Shown here: positions 9,497 through 19,467 of the stretch, in pieces
How the letters are laid out: every line of letters starts with the position of its first letter
Position numbering within the stretch: position 1 is the stretch's first letter
Assembly: GCA_004151065.3 (NCBI GenBank)
Contig: NWUY0300000465.1
Location: 1-25,054 of the forward strand
Direction of reading: 5' to 3'
Source of the DNA: Larix sibirica
Taxonomy: Eukaryota; Streptophyta; Pinopsida; Pinales; Pinaceae
DNA length: 25,054 nt
Position numbers and translations under genes: made by a program
The notes under the pieces: model-generated
The model's database searches: none
What the model saw: the letters and a program-made list of their open reading frames with translations, nothing else
Told to the model about the DNA's origin: nothing

Positions 9497-10639
9497 GGAT
9501 GTAAGCTAGAGGATTAGAGAGTGCCTTTTGATAGTTGTCTAGAGCTAGCCACAAATGTAAAGTTCTGTATACTAATATAATTTTCATGTCATGCATTTCT
9601 AGGTTTGTCCACGTATTCCATGTCTATTTGATCCTTTGTATTTACCACAACAAAAAACATGGTAAAAAAGTCACAATTAGAGAAAAGACAAGATTTAATT
9701 GAAGAATCAATATCTTAAAAATGCACATGGTTTAATCATTCTATTTCTTCTTCTACACTCTGACCTCTATATAAAACTCCATTCTAGTTAGCAATTGCCC
9801 AACATATCTTCTCTGGTTTATATGTTGTCCTCCATTTCAAAATATCCTCTAACATATTTCTTGACTTCTGGATATTCCATTTCTGACCTTCCAAATATTG
9901 TCTCAATCATGCATATGAAGAAGATAGGAATAGATGACTAGAAAGAGGCCCAATAGCTTCCTTGAGTTCTTTTATCTATGTAAAGAGTAATAAAACATAG
10001 CTTAATGTTCATAGAATATACTAATAGTGAATTAGCAACTCTCGTGTTGTTGTTACATGTAAAAAAATGTGAATTGCACCTAAAATCCTTTTGGATTCAC
10101 ACCTCAACTATAACTGATATAATGGTAAAGCATTGGATGGAAATATTGATACTTCCTGGTTACCTTAGTTTGTTTCTCTGTATAATATTGTTCATGGTGG
10201 TCCTTGTCACCGTACCATTTTTTGAACATGATGATCACTTATGACAAACCAAATAAAGTGACAAAGGACCTATAAAAAGACAATTTTGAAATAGTTATAA
10301 ATACCAACATATGACCCCAACAACTCCAAAATTGTAATTTTACTAACTACTTTCGTGGGGATTCATATAAGGAGAATGAGGAAATAATACTACCTTGAAA
10401 CATTATAGAACCTTAGAATGAAGACAATAAGAATAAAATGTATTTTTTTTAAAGCTAGTAAAGATTATATTATGTTAAAAGAAAATGTACAAAGACTTAA
10501 GCTACAAAAGAAACCAAACCAACAACAAAACAAGAAATTGTCCTTCTTAATATACATATACCATCTTGTCATGTCTACAAGATTGCTAGGGATAACTATA
10601 TATAAATCGGAGTAGCAGGGGAAAAAAAGTCCACGGAGA
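9497..10639. other. AT-rich DNA, nothing recognised
   Basis: Short frames here (for example 10005-10244 and 10418-10615) are hydrophobic or lysine-rich by composition and show no motifs. No repeat, RNA gene or element boundary was seen apart from the LINE end at 9496. Confidence 0.45.
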
Positions 10640-11060
10640 TATACCTAAATAGACTGGTCATCATCAAAGATGGGGATCATAGGAACCTCTTGACTTATGG
10701 TTGGTTTGTAAGTCTTCTCCACAAATTCAATTTTTGGCAATGATCAAGAGAATGGGGTCTAGTTTCCCTATCTGAGTGTGAATCTCTTCCACATGTAGCA
10801 AGGTATCATTATGAGCCTCATTGTGCTCCAAGAGAGATTTATCCATTAGATTCTTCATTTTCCAGTATAATGTCATTTTATTAAAATATTTAGAGCCTCA
10901 TACCCAAGTAGTTCTATTGTCAAGGATCTAGGGTTTCAATTCGGCCTCGATTTCTTTGTGTCGTAAAAAACCTTTATCTATTCAGAATTCCTCCTTATCC
11001 TAAGAAATCTCTCTTTGAATGTGGTTTGGGGTGTATCCCTAATATGTTGTTACAGAGATC
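10640..11060 (-). pseudogene. Coding-like minus-strand remnant, family unknown
   Basis: On the minus strand an ATG at 10858 opens 43 codons: MKNLMDKSLLEHNEAHND, then LLHVEEIHTQIGKLDPIL, a polar helix-like segment, ending in TGA near 10727. A neighbouring frame continues as FVEKTYKPTISQEVPMIPIF and DDDQSI. Upstream (11060-10870) another frame gives TTFKERFLRIRRNSE. The amphipathic pattern and frame-to-frame continuity suggest an old coding sequence broken by indels. I do not recognise the family; a retrotransposon gag-like or coiled-coil protein is possible. Confidence 0.28.
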
Positions 11061-12591
11061 CTGACATCTTTCTCAACTCTATTGTAAGTGTTTTGACCTT
11101 TAATCTTACACCCTTATTAACCTCTACCTCTACCAACCATTCAAGAGATGATTAAGGTGAAGAATTTCCTCAAGGAATAGGAGGCCCTGAAGATTGGGAG
11201 AACCAAGGGAGAAACTACAAAATCCAACAATTAAGCCTTTGTAAGAGTGTCAAAACAAAAGGTTAAGGTCTCTTTGGATTCATCTTTCACCTATGCCAAA
11301 CAAGGAAATATAACGAGGTCAAAGTAGCAAGTCCAACTATGTTACATGGAGGCAATAGAGAATGGAGGAAGCAAATAAAGGCAAACCATGTACTAGACCA
11401 ATTTATAACTAGGACGGAGAAAGAAACTCCTACCACTTCTTATAATTCCACTCCACTTGAGTGATAACCTTAGACTGCAAAATAATCATGCTTTGGTCTT
11501 AAACCATCTTCCTTTTAATCGTCATCCGCTAAAACACATACAGAGTAATAATGGTGCAAAGATGTCTCGTATTACGACCACCCCAAGAGATGTTACAACA
11601 TGTCAATCTTACGAGTGTCATCATAAATGGGAGCATGTGAGATGTCTTGCATTCCATTGTCACCTATTTCCTCATAAGCACCACTTGGGCACAACCAAGT
11701 GTGCCCCGCGTTTTCCATCAACCGGTTGTCAGTCACAGCTTTCCCTCATAACATCCTATCTTGGGAAAGAACAAAATAATATTGAAAATGCATGACTAAG
11801 TCGTTTTCTAAAATGGTCAACATATATATAGAAAAAATTATGTTGTAATAAATATGATCAACATAGTCAAAACAAAAATATAATTCATTAGAAATTATTA
11901 CTTAAAAGTGTCTACTAGAAGTGGACATGCATGAAACTTGCACTGGAATGTGCCAAAATACTTGTCTAGAAAAATTGGGACTGAAATTGATAAGATCTAA
12001 CTAAACACTATAATAATTGAGTAGAGATAGAGAACCAAAGGTTCGGTTGATGTGGGTTGAATCTTGTTCGCTCAATTATGCCTTAACTCTATAAATATCA
12101 TAATAGCCAAAGAACTGTCTATGGAAACATAGAAAGCAACCCAATAAAAAAAACAACTAACACTATTTCAACAATTAAGGGTGGCATAAGATAACAGTTA
12201 ATGCTTAACCCAAAAAATATCCAATGGTGGCGAGGATAAATTTCTTCATAATGCCCTTAAAACTTACACCAAAATAGTTTTCAAGGATTTCTACATATAA
12301 CCATATATTTTAAGATAAAAGATTACTTATTTTCAATGTTCACTATTTCTACAATCCCACCACACCATCAACGTGCTTGAGCACTATTGAGACACTACTA
12401 CAATGTCAAAACACCTACATATTCATCATTCTCACAACAATGCCAACATAAAATAGTTACATCAAGTAATGTTCATGTTGTGAATAAACTCTTAATGGGC
12501 ATATGAACAAAAAAGTGGCAACACTAGTACTTAATTAGAGACAAATATCAATTATAATTAATGGGAATTGGTAGTTAAAATAGCAATCTAA
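11061..12591. other. AT-rich DNA with one small hairpin
   Basis: No gene is supported. A frame at 11457-11795 is His/Cys-rich but lacks an ATG start and shows no spaced metal-binding motif. A perfect 7-bp inverted repeat with a 6-base loop lies at 11682-11701 (CACTTGG and CCAAGTG). The rest looks like unique, decayed intergenic DNA. Confidence 0.4.
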
Positions 12592-12690
12592 AAGAAGTGG
12601 ATTTCATGTAAATAGTTTGAAGGGAACTACCATTCACATTAGTAATTTAGTGAGAAGTGCAATTCACCTTTATAGTCTAAAGGGAACTCA
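12592..12690. repeat. Two-copy short repeat, about 62-bp period
   Basis: GAAGTGGATTTCA...TAGTTTGAAGGGAACT (near 12592-12630) recurs as GAAGTGCAATTCA...TAGTCTAAAGGGAACT (near 12654-12690). The copies have diverged and no coding role is evident. Confidence 0.55.
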
Positions 12691-12869
12691 CTTCATAATA
12701 TGTTTCATCATCAGTCCACAATTGATTTACCAAATAAGTTTATGCCTTTCCTCAAACATTTCATCTCAACATTCTTACTACAAAGAATAGTTCCCACTGT
12801 TCCAATATTTTGTCTCATAATATCATCCAACAAAGAATGCATATCACACTAACAAATATGTAGTCCATC

Positions 12870-13175
12870 ATTATGTGATCTCGAGAGACACAAATTGGAT
12901 AGTGATCTAGAGAGCCAAAATTGGGAGAGTGATTTGGAGATTGAATTGGAGAGAAATATAATCATGATTGGAGATTGATACGAACATTGGAGAGCATTTT
13001 GGAACTTTGCATTAAGATTTGAAACTTAGGAGAGTGGTTTGAAACATTGGAGTATCTATCTAGAGCACTAGAAAGTGATCTACAACAGTGATTTGGAACA
13101 TTGTAAGCAATTTTCAAATAGTGATCCAGAGCATTGGAGTAGCAATCTAAAGCATATGAGCAACAACCTTGCATA
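12870..13175. repeat. Degenerate minisatellite-like cluster
   Basis: Short phrases such as TTGGAGAGTGATTTGGA, GATCTAGAG and AACATTGGAG return irregularly about every 20-35 bases across 300 bp. The period is too blurred to define a unit by eye. On the minus strand the repeats read as stop-poor Leu/Ser/Tyr-rich peptides, which explains the spurious long frames here. Confidence 0.55.
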
Positions 13176-13217
13176 ACCCTTGCAAATACCTATATTGAGC
13201 AGGAAAAGGAATGAATA

Positions 13218-13466
13218 TTGTTGGATGCTGAGTGGATAAGCTTTCCTAGAGCTCTTGAACTTCCTAGGTGCAGTGAAACAATGAAAGTTATGCTCAAGAC
13301 TTGGATGAACAACTGTCGGGTTATTTATATACATAAATCCTTGACATTAAATTATCGACCAGGTGTTCATAAACTTCGAGATGGAATCGCAAGAAATGTA
13401 GGATATGAGCCTATCCCAAACTATCTTTTATACGACAGAACTAACTATGCATTCATAGACTTGTAA
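13218..13466 (+). CDS. Short unrecognised reading frame (82 codons)
   Basis: The frame opens just after a TGA at 13210 and is annotated from a TTG, so no ATG start is evident. It encodes LDAEWISFPRALELPRC, MKVMLKTWMNNCRVIYIH, then YRPGVHKLRDGIARNVGYE, ending in TAA at 13466. The residue mix is more protein-like than in neighbouring frames, and it could be a stray exon or an old coding remnant. I recognise no domain. Confidence 0.2.
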   Translation: MLDAEWISFPRALELPRCSETMKVMLKTWMNNCRVIYIHKSLTLNYRPGVHKLRDGIARNVGYEPIPNYLLYDRTNYAFIDL

Positions 13467-15107
13467 CAAGATTGAAATGGCTCTACATATTATGTCAAGA
13501 TGTTTTATTTGCGCATAAGTATGACTCTAATCAGATATTTTGTCTAATTAATGAATGTTTAGACTATCTATGTACAAAGGAAACTGAAATATTTATGAAC
13601 AAAGTATATTAAACAACATGGCAATCATTTGTTCCTTGGTCTAAATCCGCTTAATAGGCTTATGACATAGTCCTTTCACTTAATGAATTAATTGTTCTTG
13701 TAGTTAGAAACCAAAACATATTTAATGACCAAAGAATTCTAGTTATTGTAATATAATAAGACGGCAATGCATGTGTAACCGTGCTAATGAAATATAAAAG
13801 TAGAACAATATTGAAATCATCTACTCACACCATGCAACTAACCTATGCTTGAACTCTACAAACTAAAACATTACTTCAAAGTATTGATGGTTGATCAACG
13901 ATTTATTGAGTAAATTAGTACAAAAGAGAAATACAAGTAATTTAACAAACACTTAATGATTGAAACACAACGTCTCTATATACAAAAGAATGATACTACA
14001 ACACAATTTTATATAAATAGCAACGTATATGTGTGCAAAGGAACAAAACCATAGTACAAACTTGTATGCTAATCATCAACAAAGTATTCACAAAGATGAA
14101 AAATTAATAGACATTGATATTACCTAGCTATGATACATAATGGATATGCAATCCAGGTTGGTGGGCCCTCCCAACTAGATAGCGAGCTAGCTAAAACACA
14201 ATCACACACAGTTAGAATAAACACACCATAACAAGAAATCAATTTGGCATTAATGAATATAAATTTAACTTACAACATTGTTCTGAACATAATCACAAAT
14301 GTCTAAAACTCAATTTCATTGCAAAAACATAACAATGTCTTAGATTACAGTCTGAAATCTCTCCTCCTCCATGCATATTTATACAGAAAATCCAATAGGA
14401 AGGATAAGATCCAATCCCCCAAACTAAGAACTTGTTCAAACAAACGTTACAATTTTAGGAAATTGGATGCATAGTGAATATGGGAAAATATGTGTTAGGA
14501 AATTGACCAAATCTCCTAAATAGTGCACTTTCTAAGGAAATCGTTCTCAACTCAACTAAATGGGCATGTTCTGCACAAAACAAATGTTGCAGAATCTTAA
14601 GATTTGCTCTCATATGCCCAAAAATCACATCACAGGATCACTTCCTTGAAACTACTAATAAGTTTGACCAAATAATTGACCATGAGCTAGAGGATCACAC
14701 ATGTGACTTGGGTACGAACTAATGAACACATACGATCTAAACCCTTTTATCTGCAAAGTCTATGTGGTTGATTCTTGTTTGGACAAGTAGAAGTATGAAA
14801 ATCAATGATGACGGTAGTGGGAAGTGAACTGTGTAGAAAGAGATGAACTATGGCTACATGAATCATACTTCATAAACTATCATTGGTAAACTAACCATAA
14901 TCCTAATTAGTTCATCAAAAGCTAGGAAAATATATGAAAATTAACCGCTTTATGCTTATAAATTTTTCAAGGCTTGTTTACGAATAATTGTGGTAGTAAA
15001 TGGTGATGAAAGCTAGAGGACGAAGCAAAAGTGATAAGAAAAAGGATGACTTCAAATGGTGAAAAAGATGATAGGATGGAAACCCAATGGGAAAACACTT
15101 ATATGGG
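13467..15107. other. AT-rich DNA, nothing firm
   Basis: No frame, RNA gene or repeat of note. A TATAAATA on the minus strand near 14380, followed by a purine-rich GGAGGAGGAGAG, could pass as a core promoter, but it leads into no open frame and I do not call it. Confidence 0.4.
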
Positions 15108-15570
15108 GCAAGAATTAAAGTATGTTATAAAAAAGATTCACTTCAAAAAATTATTTATCATATGATATGGGTTATTGATAATCACATTGACTTCATAAAT
15201 CAATGTACCTGGAATCAATGAAAATAAACCTCATTTGTGCGCATTCCTCAACGTGCATAATCAAGCAAATTCATTGATAATTGGGTAGACATTAAAAATT
15301 GCAGTGAACAAGCTTGTTGTCTAGAATTTCAACTTGGAACCAATACAACCACAACCACAATTAAAACATGGGCATCCTATACCATGGAAACAATTGAATT
15401 ATTTACATCTTTCGAGACAACAATCCCTTTGAAGTTTCTTTACCAAAGGAAGTTTGGCATTTCCCACGTGGGGCAAGTTGTCATTGAAGAAATGTTGGAT
15501 GGACAGGTCACTATCATCAACTTGGGTCTAATGTTTTAGCTAGATGAAATATCTATTTTGGTTTAATGAT
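15108..15570 (+). repeat. Module X copy 1 (direct orientation)
   Basis: This segment pairs in reverse complement with 16379-16850 over nearly its whole length, and its inner part (15205 onward) matches 17590-17790 in direct orientation. Shared landmarks are ATAAACCTCATTTGTG, GCATTCCTCAACGTGC and GGATGGACAGGTCA. It contains an open stretch starting METIELFTSFETTIPL and then GQVVIEEMLDGQVTIINL before a TAG. The related frame in copy 2 has the same sequence with few changes, so X looks like the 5' part of a gene that was duplicated. It ends at TGAT (15567-15570), the left breakpoint of the proposed inversion. Confidence 0.85.
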
Positions 15571-16115
15571 TACATGGCCAATATTGCCAATTATTGAAAA
15601 CGACTGGATATTAACTACATAGACTTTAAAAAGCATTTAATTGCAAGTTTCACTCTTGAAAACAATTGGTATTTAATGAAATTTAGAATCTCTAGATAGT
15701 TAACCTATGTTAAACCTACCATCTGTTAAAAATTCAAGTTTGCTAACTCAAGTTGAACCAGAAACACAACTAGTTTATCCATCTCTTTGCCGGGAAATTG
15801 TTTTAATTTTCTAGTATCCGACTAAATTATTTCCCGTTAGTTGACCCACAGACCTTCTTTACAATAAAAAATGATAGTTTTCTTATCCATGCTTGAGATT
15901 GCATGGCCACTAAATTGATTTCATTCCTCCTTGATTTCGTCCATCCACATAGATCTAATGACACCATTATCATAACTACTCCACTCTGACCTTAACTACG
16001 TAGACTTAAAAAAAACATTTAATTGTAACTTTCACTCTTGTAAATGGTTGGACATTAACTACATGGACATTAAAAAAAATTGATTGTAGGTTTCACTCTT
16101 GAAAACGGTTGGTAT
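15571..16115 (-). repeat. Module Y copy 1 (inverted)
   Basis: The reverse complement aligns end to end with 17083-17589. In order it contains the CAAGAGTGAAA motif twice, GTAGTTAAGG, TTAGATCTATGTG, GTGGCCATG, a TTTATTGTAAAGAAGG stretch, GATGGATAAACTAG, GTTAACTATCTAGAG and a final CAAGAGTGAAA. No frame of useful length is present, so Y looks like noncoding 5' flank. Confidence 0.85.
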
Positions 16116-16378
16116 ACATTTTTTTCCAAAGGAAAAAACATATTTTTTTGTTTTGGTAAAGAAAAAAAATACATTATAAAGGTGTTCCAGGAACTATAAC
16201 AGTGATAGAGAGAACTAGAGCTCTCGAGAATCATTAAAAATTTCTGCATAAAAAGTTCACCTTTAATAGGCTCATCAATATTCATATGGCCTGTAAAATA
16301 AAGCTTACATAGACATGTCATAGAAGCTATATTCCTTCCAAAAAGAAAATTTGAAATTGAAAGTATACCAACACTGAT
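16116..16378 (-). other. Spacer with an open minus-strand frame
   Basis: This unique segment lies between Y1 and X2. On the minus strand it is open for 104 codons (16384-16070): ISNFLFGRNIASMTCLC, then NIDEPIKGELFMQKFLMI, ending in aromatic and Lys-rich sequence that runs into Y1. If the inversion is undone this frame lies downstream of the X2 reading frame on the same strand. I do not recognise it; it may be an old exon of the duplicated gene or chance. Confidence 0.3.
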
Positions 16379-16865
16379 TATCATTAAACCAAAACAAATA
16401 TTTCATGTAGCTAAAAGCTCAAACCCAAGTTGTTGACAATGACCTGTCCATCCAACATTTCTTCAATGACAACCTGGCCCACAGGGGAAAAGTTGACCTT
16501 CCTTTGATAAAGCATCTTCAAAGGAATTATGCTCTTGAAAGATGCAAATAATTCAATTGTTGCCATGGTACAGGATGCCCCTGTTTCAATTGTGGCTATG
16601 GTTATCTTGGTTTCGAGTTGAAATCATGGACAATAAGCTTGTTCATTGCAATTTTGAATGTATGCCCAATTAGCAATGAAATGGTTTGGTTATGCACGTT
16701 GAGGAATGCACACAAATGAGGTTTATTTTAATTGATTTTAGGTATATTGGTTTATGAAGTCAATGTGATTATCAATACCCCATATCAGATATCGTAAATA
16801 TTTGTTTGAAGTGAATAATTTTTCTTATAACGTGCTTTACTTCTAATACCAACACATACACTTCA
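16379..16865 (-). repeat. Module X copy 2 (inverted)
   Basis: The reverse complement matches X1 and carries an in-frame stretch TIATIETGASCTMATIEL, then FSPVGQVVIEEMLDGQV and a stop. The repeated ATIET phrase links it to the 11-residue repeats of the gene at 17702. The reading frame is conserved between X1 and X2 for about 50 codons despite nucleotide differences. Confidence 0.85.
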
Positions 16866-17299
16866 TCACAAACATGGCTAAGCAAGATATCATTTTTATT
16901 GTAAAGAAGTTATGTGGGTCAACTAATGGAAACTAATTTATCCGGATGCTAGAAATTTATAGATGGGTAAACTAGCTACATTTCTAGTTCAACACGAGTT
17001 AGCCAACTAAAACTTTTAACAAATGGTGGGTGTAACATAGGTTAACTATCTAGATATTCTAAATTTCATTAAATACCAATAATTTTCAAGAGTGAAACCT
17101 GCAATTAAGATTATTTTAATGTCTATGTAGTTAATATGTAATCGTTTTCAAGAGTGAAACTTGCGATTAAATGTTTTTTTAATGTCTATGTAGTTAAGAT
17201 CAAAGTGGCATAGGTATTATAATGCCGACATTAGATCTATGTGCATGCATGGATTCGAGGAGTAATGAAATCGGTGTAGTGGCCATGTAATCTCAAACA
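16866..17299 (+). repeat. Module Y copy 2 (direct), longer form
   Basis: It begins ACATGGCTAAGCAAGATATC and shares with Y3 the blocks GATGGGTAAACTA, ACATAGGTTAACTATCTAGA and CAAGAGTGAAAC. It also holds a tandem pair of a 61-62-bp unit (motifs at 17087 and 17149) and the TTAGATCTATGTG-GTGGCCATGTAATC block present in Y1. Confidence 0.85.
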
Positions 17300-17589
17300 T
17301 AGCTAAGCAAAATATCATTGTTTATTGTACTAAAGAAGGTTTGTGGGTCAGCTAATGGAAAATAATTTAGCAAGATACTAGAAAATTAAGACAATATCCA
17401 TACAAAGAGATGGGTAAACTAACCGCGTTTCTGGTTCAACATGAGACGTTAGGAAACCGAAATTTTTAACAGATGGTAAGTTTAACATAGGTTAACTATC
17501 TAGAGATTATAAATTTCAATAAATATCAACCATTTTCAAGAGTGAAACCTACCATTAAATGTTTTTTTAATGTATATGTAGTTAAGAGT
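17300..17589 (+). repeat. Module Y copy 3 (direct), shorter form
   Basis: It follows Y2 head to tail, sharing the order of blocks but ending after one CAAGAGTGAAA unit (17537) and GTAGTTAAGAGTGG, where module X3 begins. It forms the immediate upstream flank of the gene at 17702. Confidence 0.85.
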
Positions 17590-17790
17590 GGAATCAATTG
17601 AAATAAACCTCATTTGTGTGCATTCCTCGGTGTGCGTAACCAAATCAATTCATTACTAATTTGGAAAACATTCAAAATTGTAGTTAACAAGCTTATTGTC
17701 CATGATTTCAACTCAGAACAAAGACAACCACGCCTGCAATTGGAAAGGGGTGTCCTATACCATCGCAACAATTGAAATAGGGGCACTCTC
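17590..17790 (+). repeat. Module X copy 3, 5' part of the gene at 17702
   Basis: It matches X1 from AATCAATTGAAATAAACCTC through CATTCCTC and AACAAGCTTATTGTCC to the first TTG-rich repeat region. It lacks the outer part of X (X1 15108-15205) and diverges from X1/X2 after the ATIE repeats, where the gene continues into new sequence. Confidence 0.82.
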
Positions 17791-17866
17791 TACCACAGAA
17801 ACAATTGAAACAGGGGCACTCTCTACCATAGAAACAATTGAAACTGGGGGTTCCCAAGTTGAGAGG
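17768..17866 (+). repeat. 33-bp in-frame minisatellite (about 2.7 copies)
   Basis: Copies start at 17768, 17801 and 17834, each with ACAATTGAAA followed by GGGGCACTCTCTACC in the first two. The unit is 11 codons and encodes TIETGALSTIE-type repeats. Related single units occur in X1 and X2 (ACAATTGAATTATTT), so the expansion probably occurred in this copy. Confidence 0.88.
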
Positions 17867-18943
17867 TTCACAGTGAAAAAATTCAAAGAGTGTGGTGATG
17901 CATGGAGTGATAGAAGCAAGTGGTCAACATGTATGTTAAATATCCTTCTAAGATCAGGAGTGCATTGGTTTGTTTTTAGAGAATTCAATTTTCAAAATGA
18001 GGAGATAGATGATGCCATCTTTATTTATGATCATGATGCCATGGAATTGCTAATTTTTGGGAAGAAGGTTTATCTAGGATTCGATTTGGTTTCCAAGGAA
18101 ACTAAAATTCCATGGAGAGGGGGAGCAATGTTTAACTCCAAAATAAAATCCAAGCTAGAAAATATTGAGATGGCCAGTGAAATCTGTGGGAAAAAGGTGT
18201 TTGTTCCTAGGAACGGTTTAAAAATAGAAGATGTTTCCCTGGGAATATACAAAACCTTAATTCAGATTGTCCTTAGGACCACTATGAGTCACCATAGGCA
18301 GGATATTTCGGGTGACTACATTAAGATGGTCATACATTGTGTAGAAGACATGGCCATAGATGTCCCTCATCTATTGGCTAAGAAATTGCACTTTTCACTG
18401 CAGGATAGTAAAATGATGAGGGTCAAGTTTAGTTATCTTGGCACGCCACAAAAAAATATTGATTTATATCGAACCAACGTTGTACAATCAAACATTTCTA
18501 AAACATACATTAGGAGGTCTAAAATGTAGGAAAATGACGAGAAATAACCTTAACAGTCTCTACAGAACAATGTTGAAGCATTTGCTACTGTCACGACTTC
18601 AAAAGTACATGAACAACCTTTGAACAACAATCTGGAAGACATGGAAAATCACTTTGATTCAGTCAACCCTAAAGAAGTTAATGTTATTGTAGATTTGTGA
18701 GAATTTCAAGGATATGAAAATGCAAATCAATGGAAAGAATTTGCGGAGAATGAAATGGAACTGAGTGATGACGATTTTTCTGCTCCCTTAGAGACTGGAT
18801 TTGATAGAATAAAAGCTCAAAGTTGGCACTTGCATGAATTGATTCCAATCGATTCTCAACATACCACCGCTAAAAACTGTAGTTGGTTAGGAAGCAGAGC
18901 TTCTTCGTCAACTGAAGCATAAAGAACAATTTATTGATTTTTG

Positions 18944-19467
18944 AAAGGCTCAGTTTGAAGATAAATTAAAATAAGAGTGCATTAGACATAAAGGGGACAT
19001 TTCATAAAATGAAAAAAAATGGCAAAAATGAAGATTACCATTGATTAGAAATATGACCTATTGAGAGGCAAAGAAATTGAAAGGATTGTTGCAACATTCA
19101 AGGCTAAGGGACTTGAAAAAGAAAAGGGCGGTCTGATAGTAAAAAGCATGGTAAGGGTAAATAAATTAGGAGGAAGAAGAATGTAACATGAAAGTTGGTA
19201 AAGGTAAAATTAAAGCTCCGTTTAAAGAGAAATTCAAAGAATAGTACATTAAACATAAAGAGGAGATTGCAAAATATGAAAATAAAAGTGGCAAAATTGA
19301 AGGTTGCCATTGATAAGAAAATGAGTTGTTGAGAGGTAAAAAAATTAGAAGGATTGTTGCAATAGTCGAGACCAAAAGGAAAAGAATTTGGCAGTTAAAA
19401 ACATGGAAAGGGTAAAGTAAACCAGGAGGAAGAAGAAAGTAACATTGAATATTCTAAAGGTGAGGGT
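18944..19467 (+). repeat. Tandem duplication of 268 and 256 bp in the coiled-coil part
   Basis: Unit 1 starts near AAAGGCTCAGTTTGAAG (18944) and unit 2 at AAAGCTCCGTTTAAAG (19212); a third start, AAAGCTATGTTTATGAC (19468), begins a diverging copy. Shared blocks include CATTAGACATAAAG or CATTAAACATAAAG and TTGAGAGGCAAAGAAATT or TTGAGAGGTAAAAAAATT. Both units carry stops and indels, so the duplication is old. Confidence 0.82.

Larger units (their letters stand above)
15571..16865. other. Proposed inverted segment (about 1.3 kb) within a tandem array
   Basis: Modules inside this interval (Y1, spacer, X2) are all in the opposite orientation to their relatives outside it (X1 on the left; Y2, Y3, X3 on the right). 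Reversing the interval in place gives X1-X2-spacer-Y1-Y2-Y3-X3, all direct. It also joins GGCCATGTAATC (minus strand at 15580-15569) to ACAAACATGGCTAAGC at 16867, recreating the unbroken form seen between Y2 and Y3 at 17281-17310 with about two mismatches. The breakpoints share a four-base inverted microhomology, TGAT at 15567-15570 and ATCA at 16865-16868. Seen directly: orientations and junction match. Inferred: that a single inversion happened. Confidence 0.72.

Noticed and set aside
10005-10244. 79-codon hydrophobic frame
   Set aside because: Hydrophobicity follows from T-rich composition; no homology-like motif.
11457-11795. 112-codon His/Cys-rich frame
   Set aside because: Starts at TTG, no regular CxxC or HxH spacing, and AT-rich surroundings without coding signs.
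14340-14390. Minus-strand TATAAATA with downstream purine tract as promoter
   Set aside because: Leads to no open frame; TATA-like strings are common in AT-rich DNA.
15108-17589. Foldback or MULE transposon with long terminal inverted repeats
   Set aside because: Repeat order is X Y(-) X(-) Y X, not mirrored as in a true TIR element, and a single inversion of a direct array fits the junctions better.
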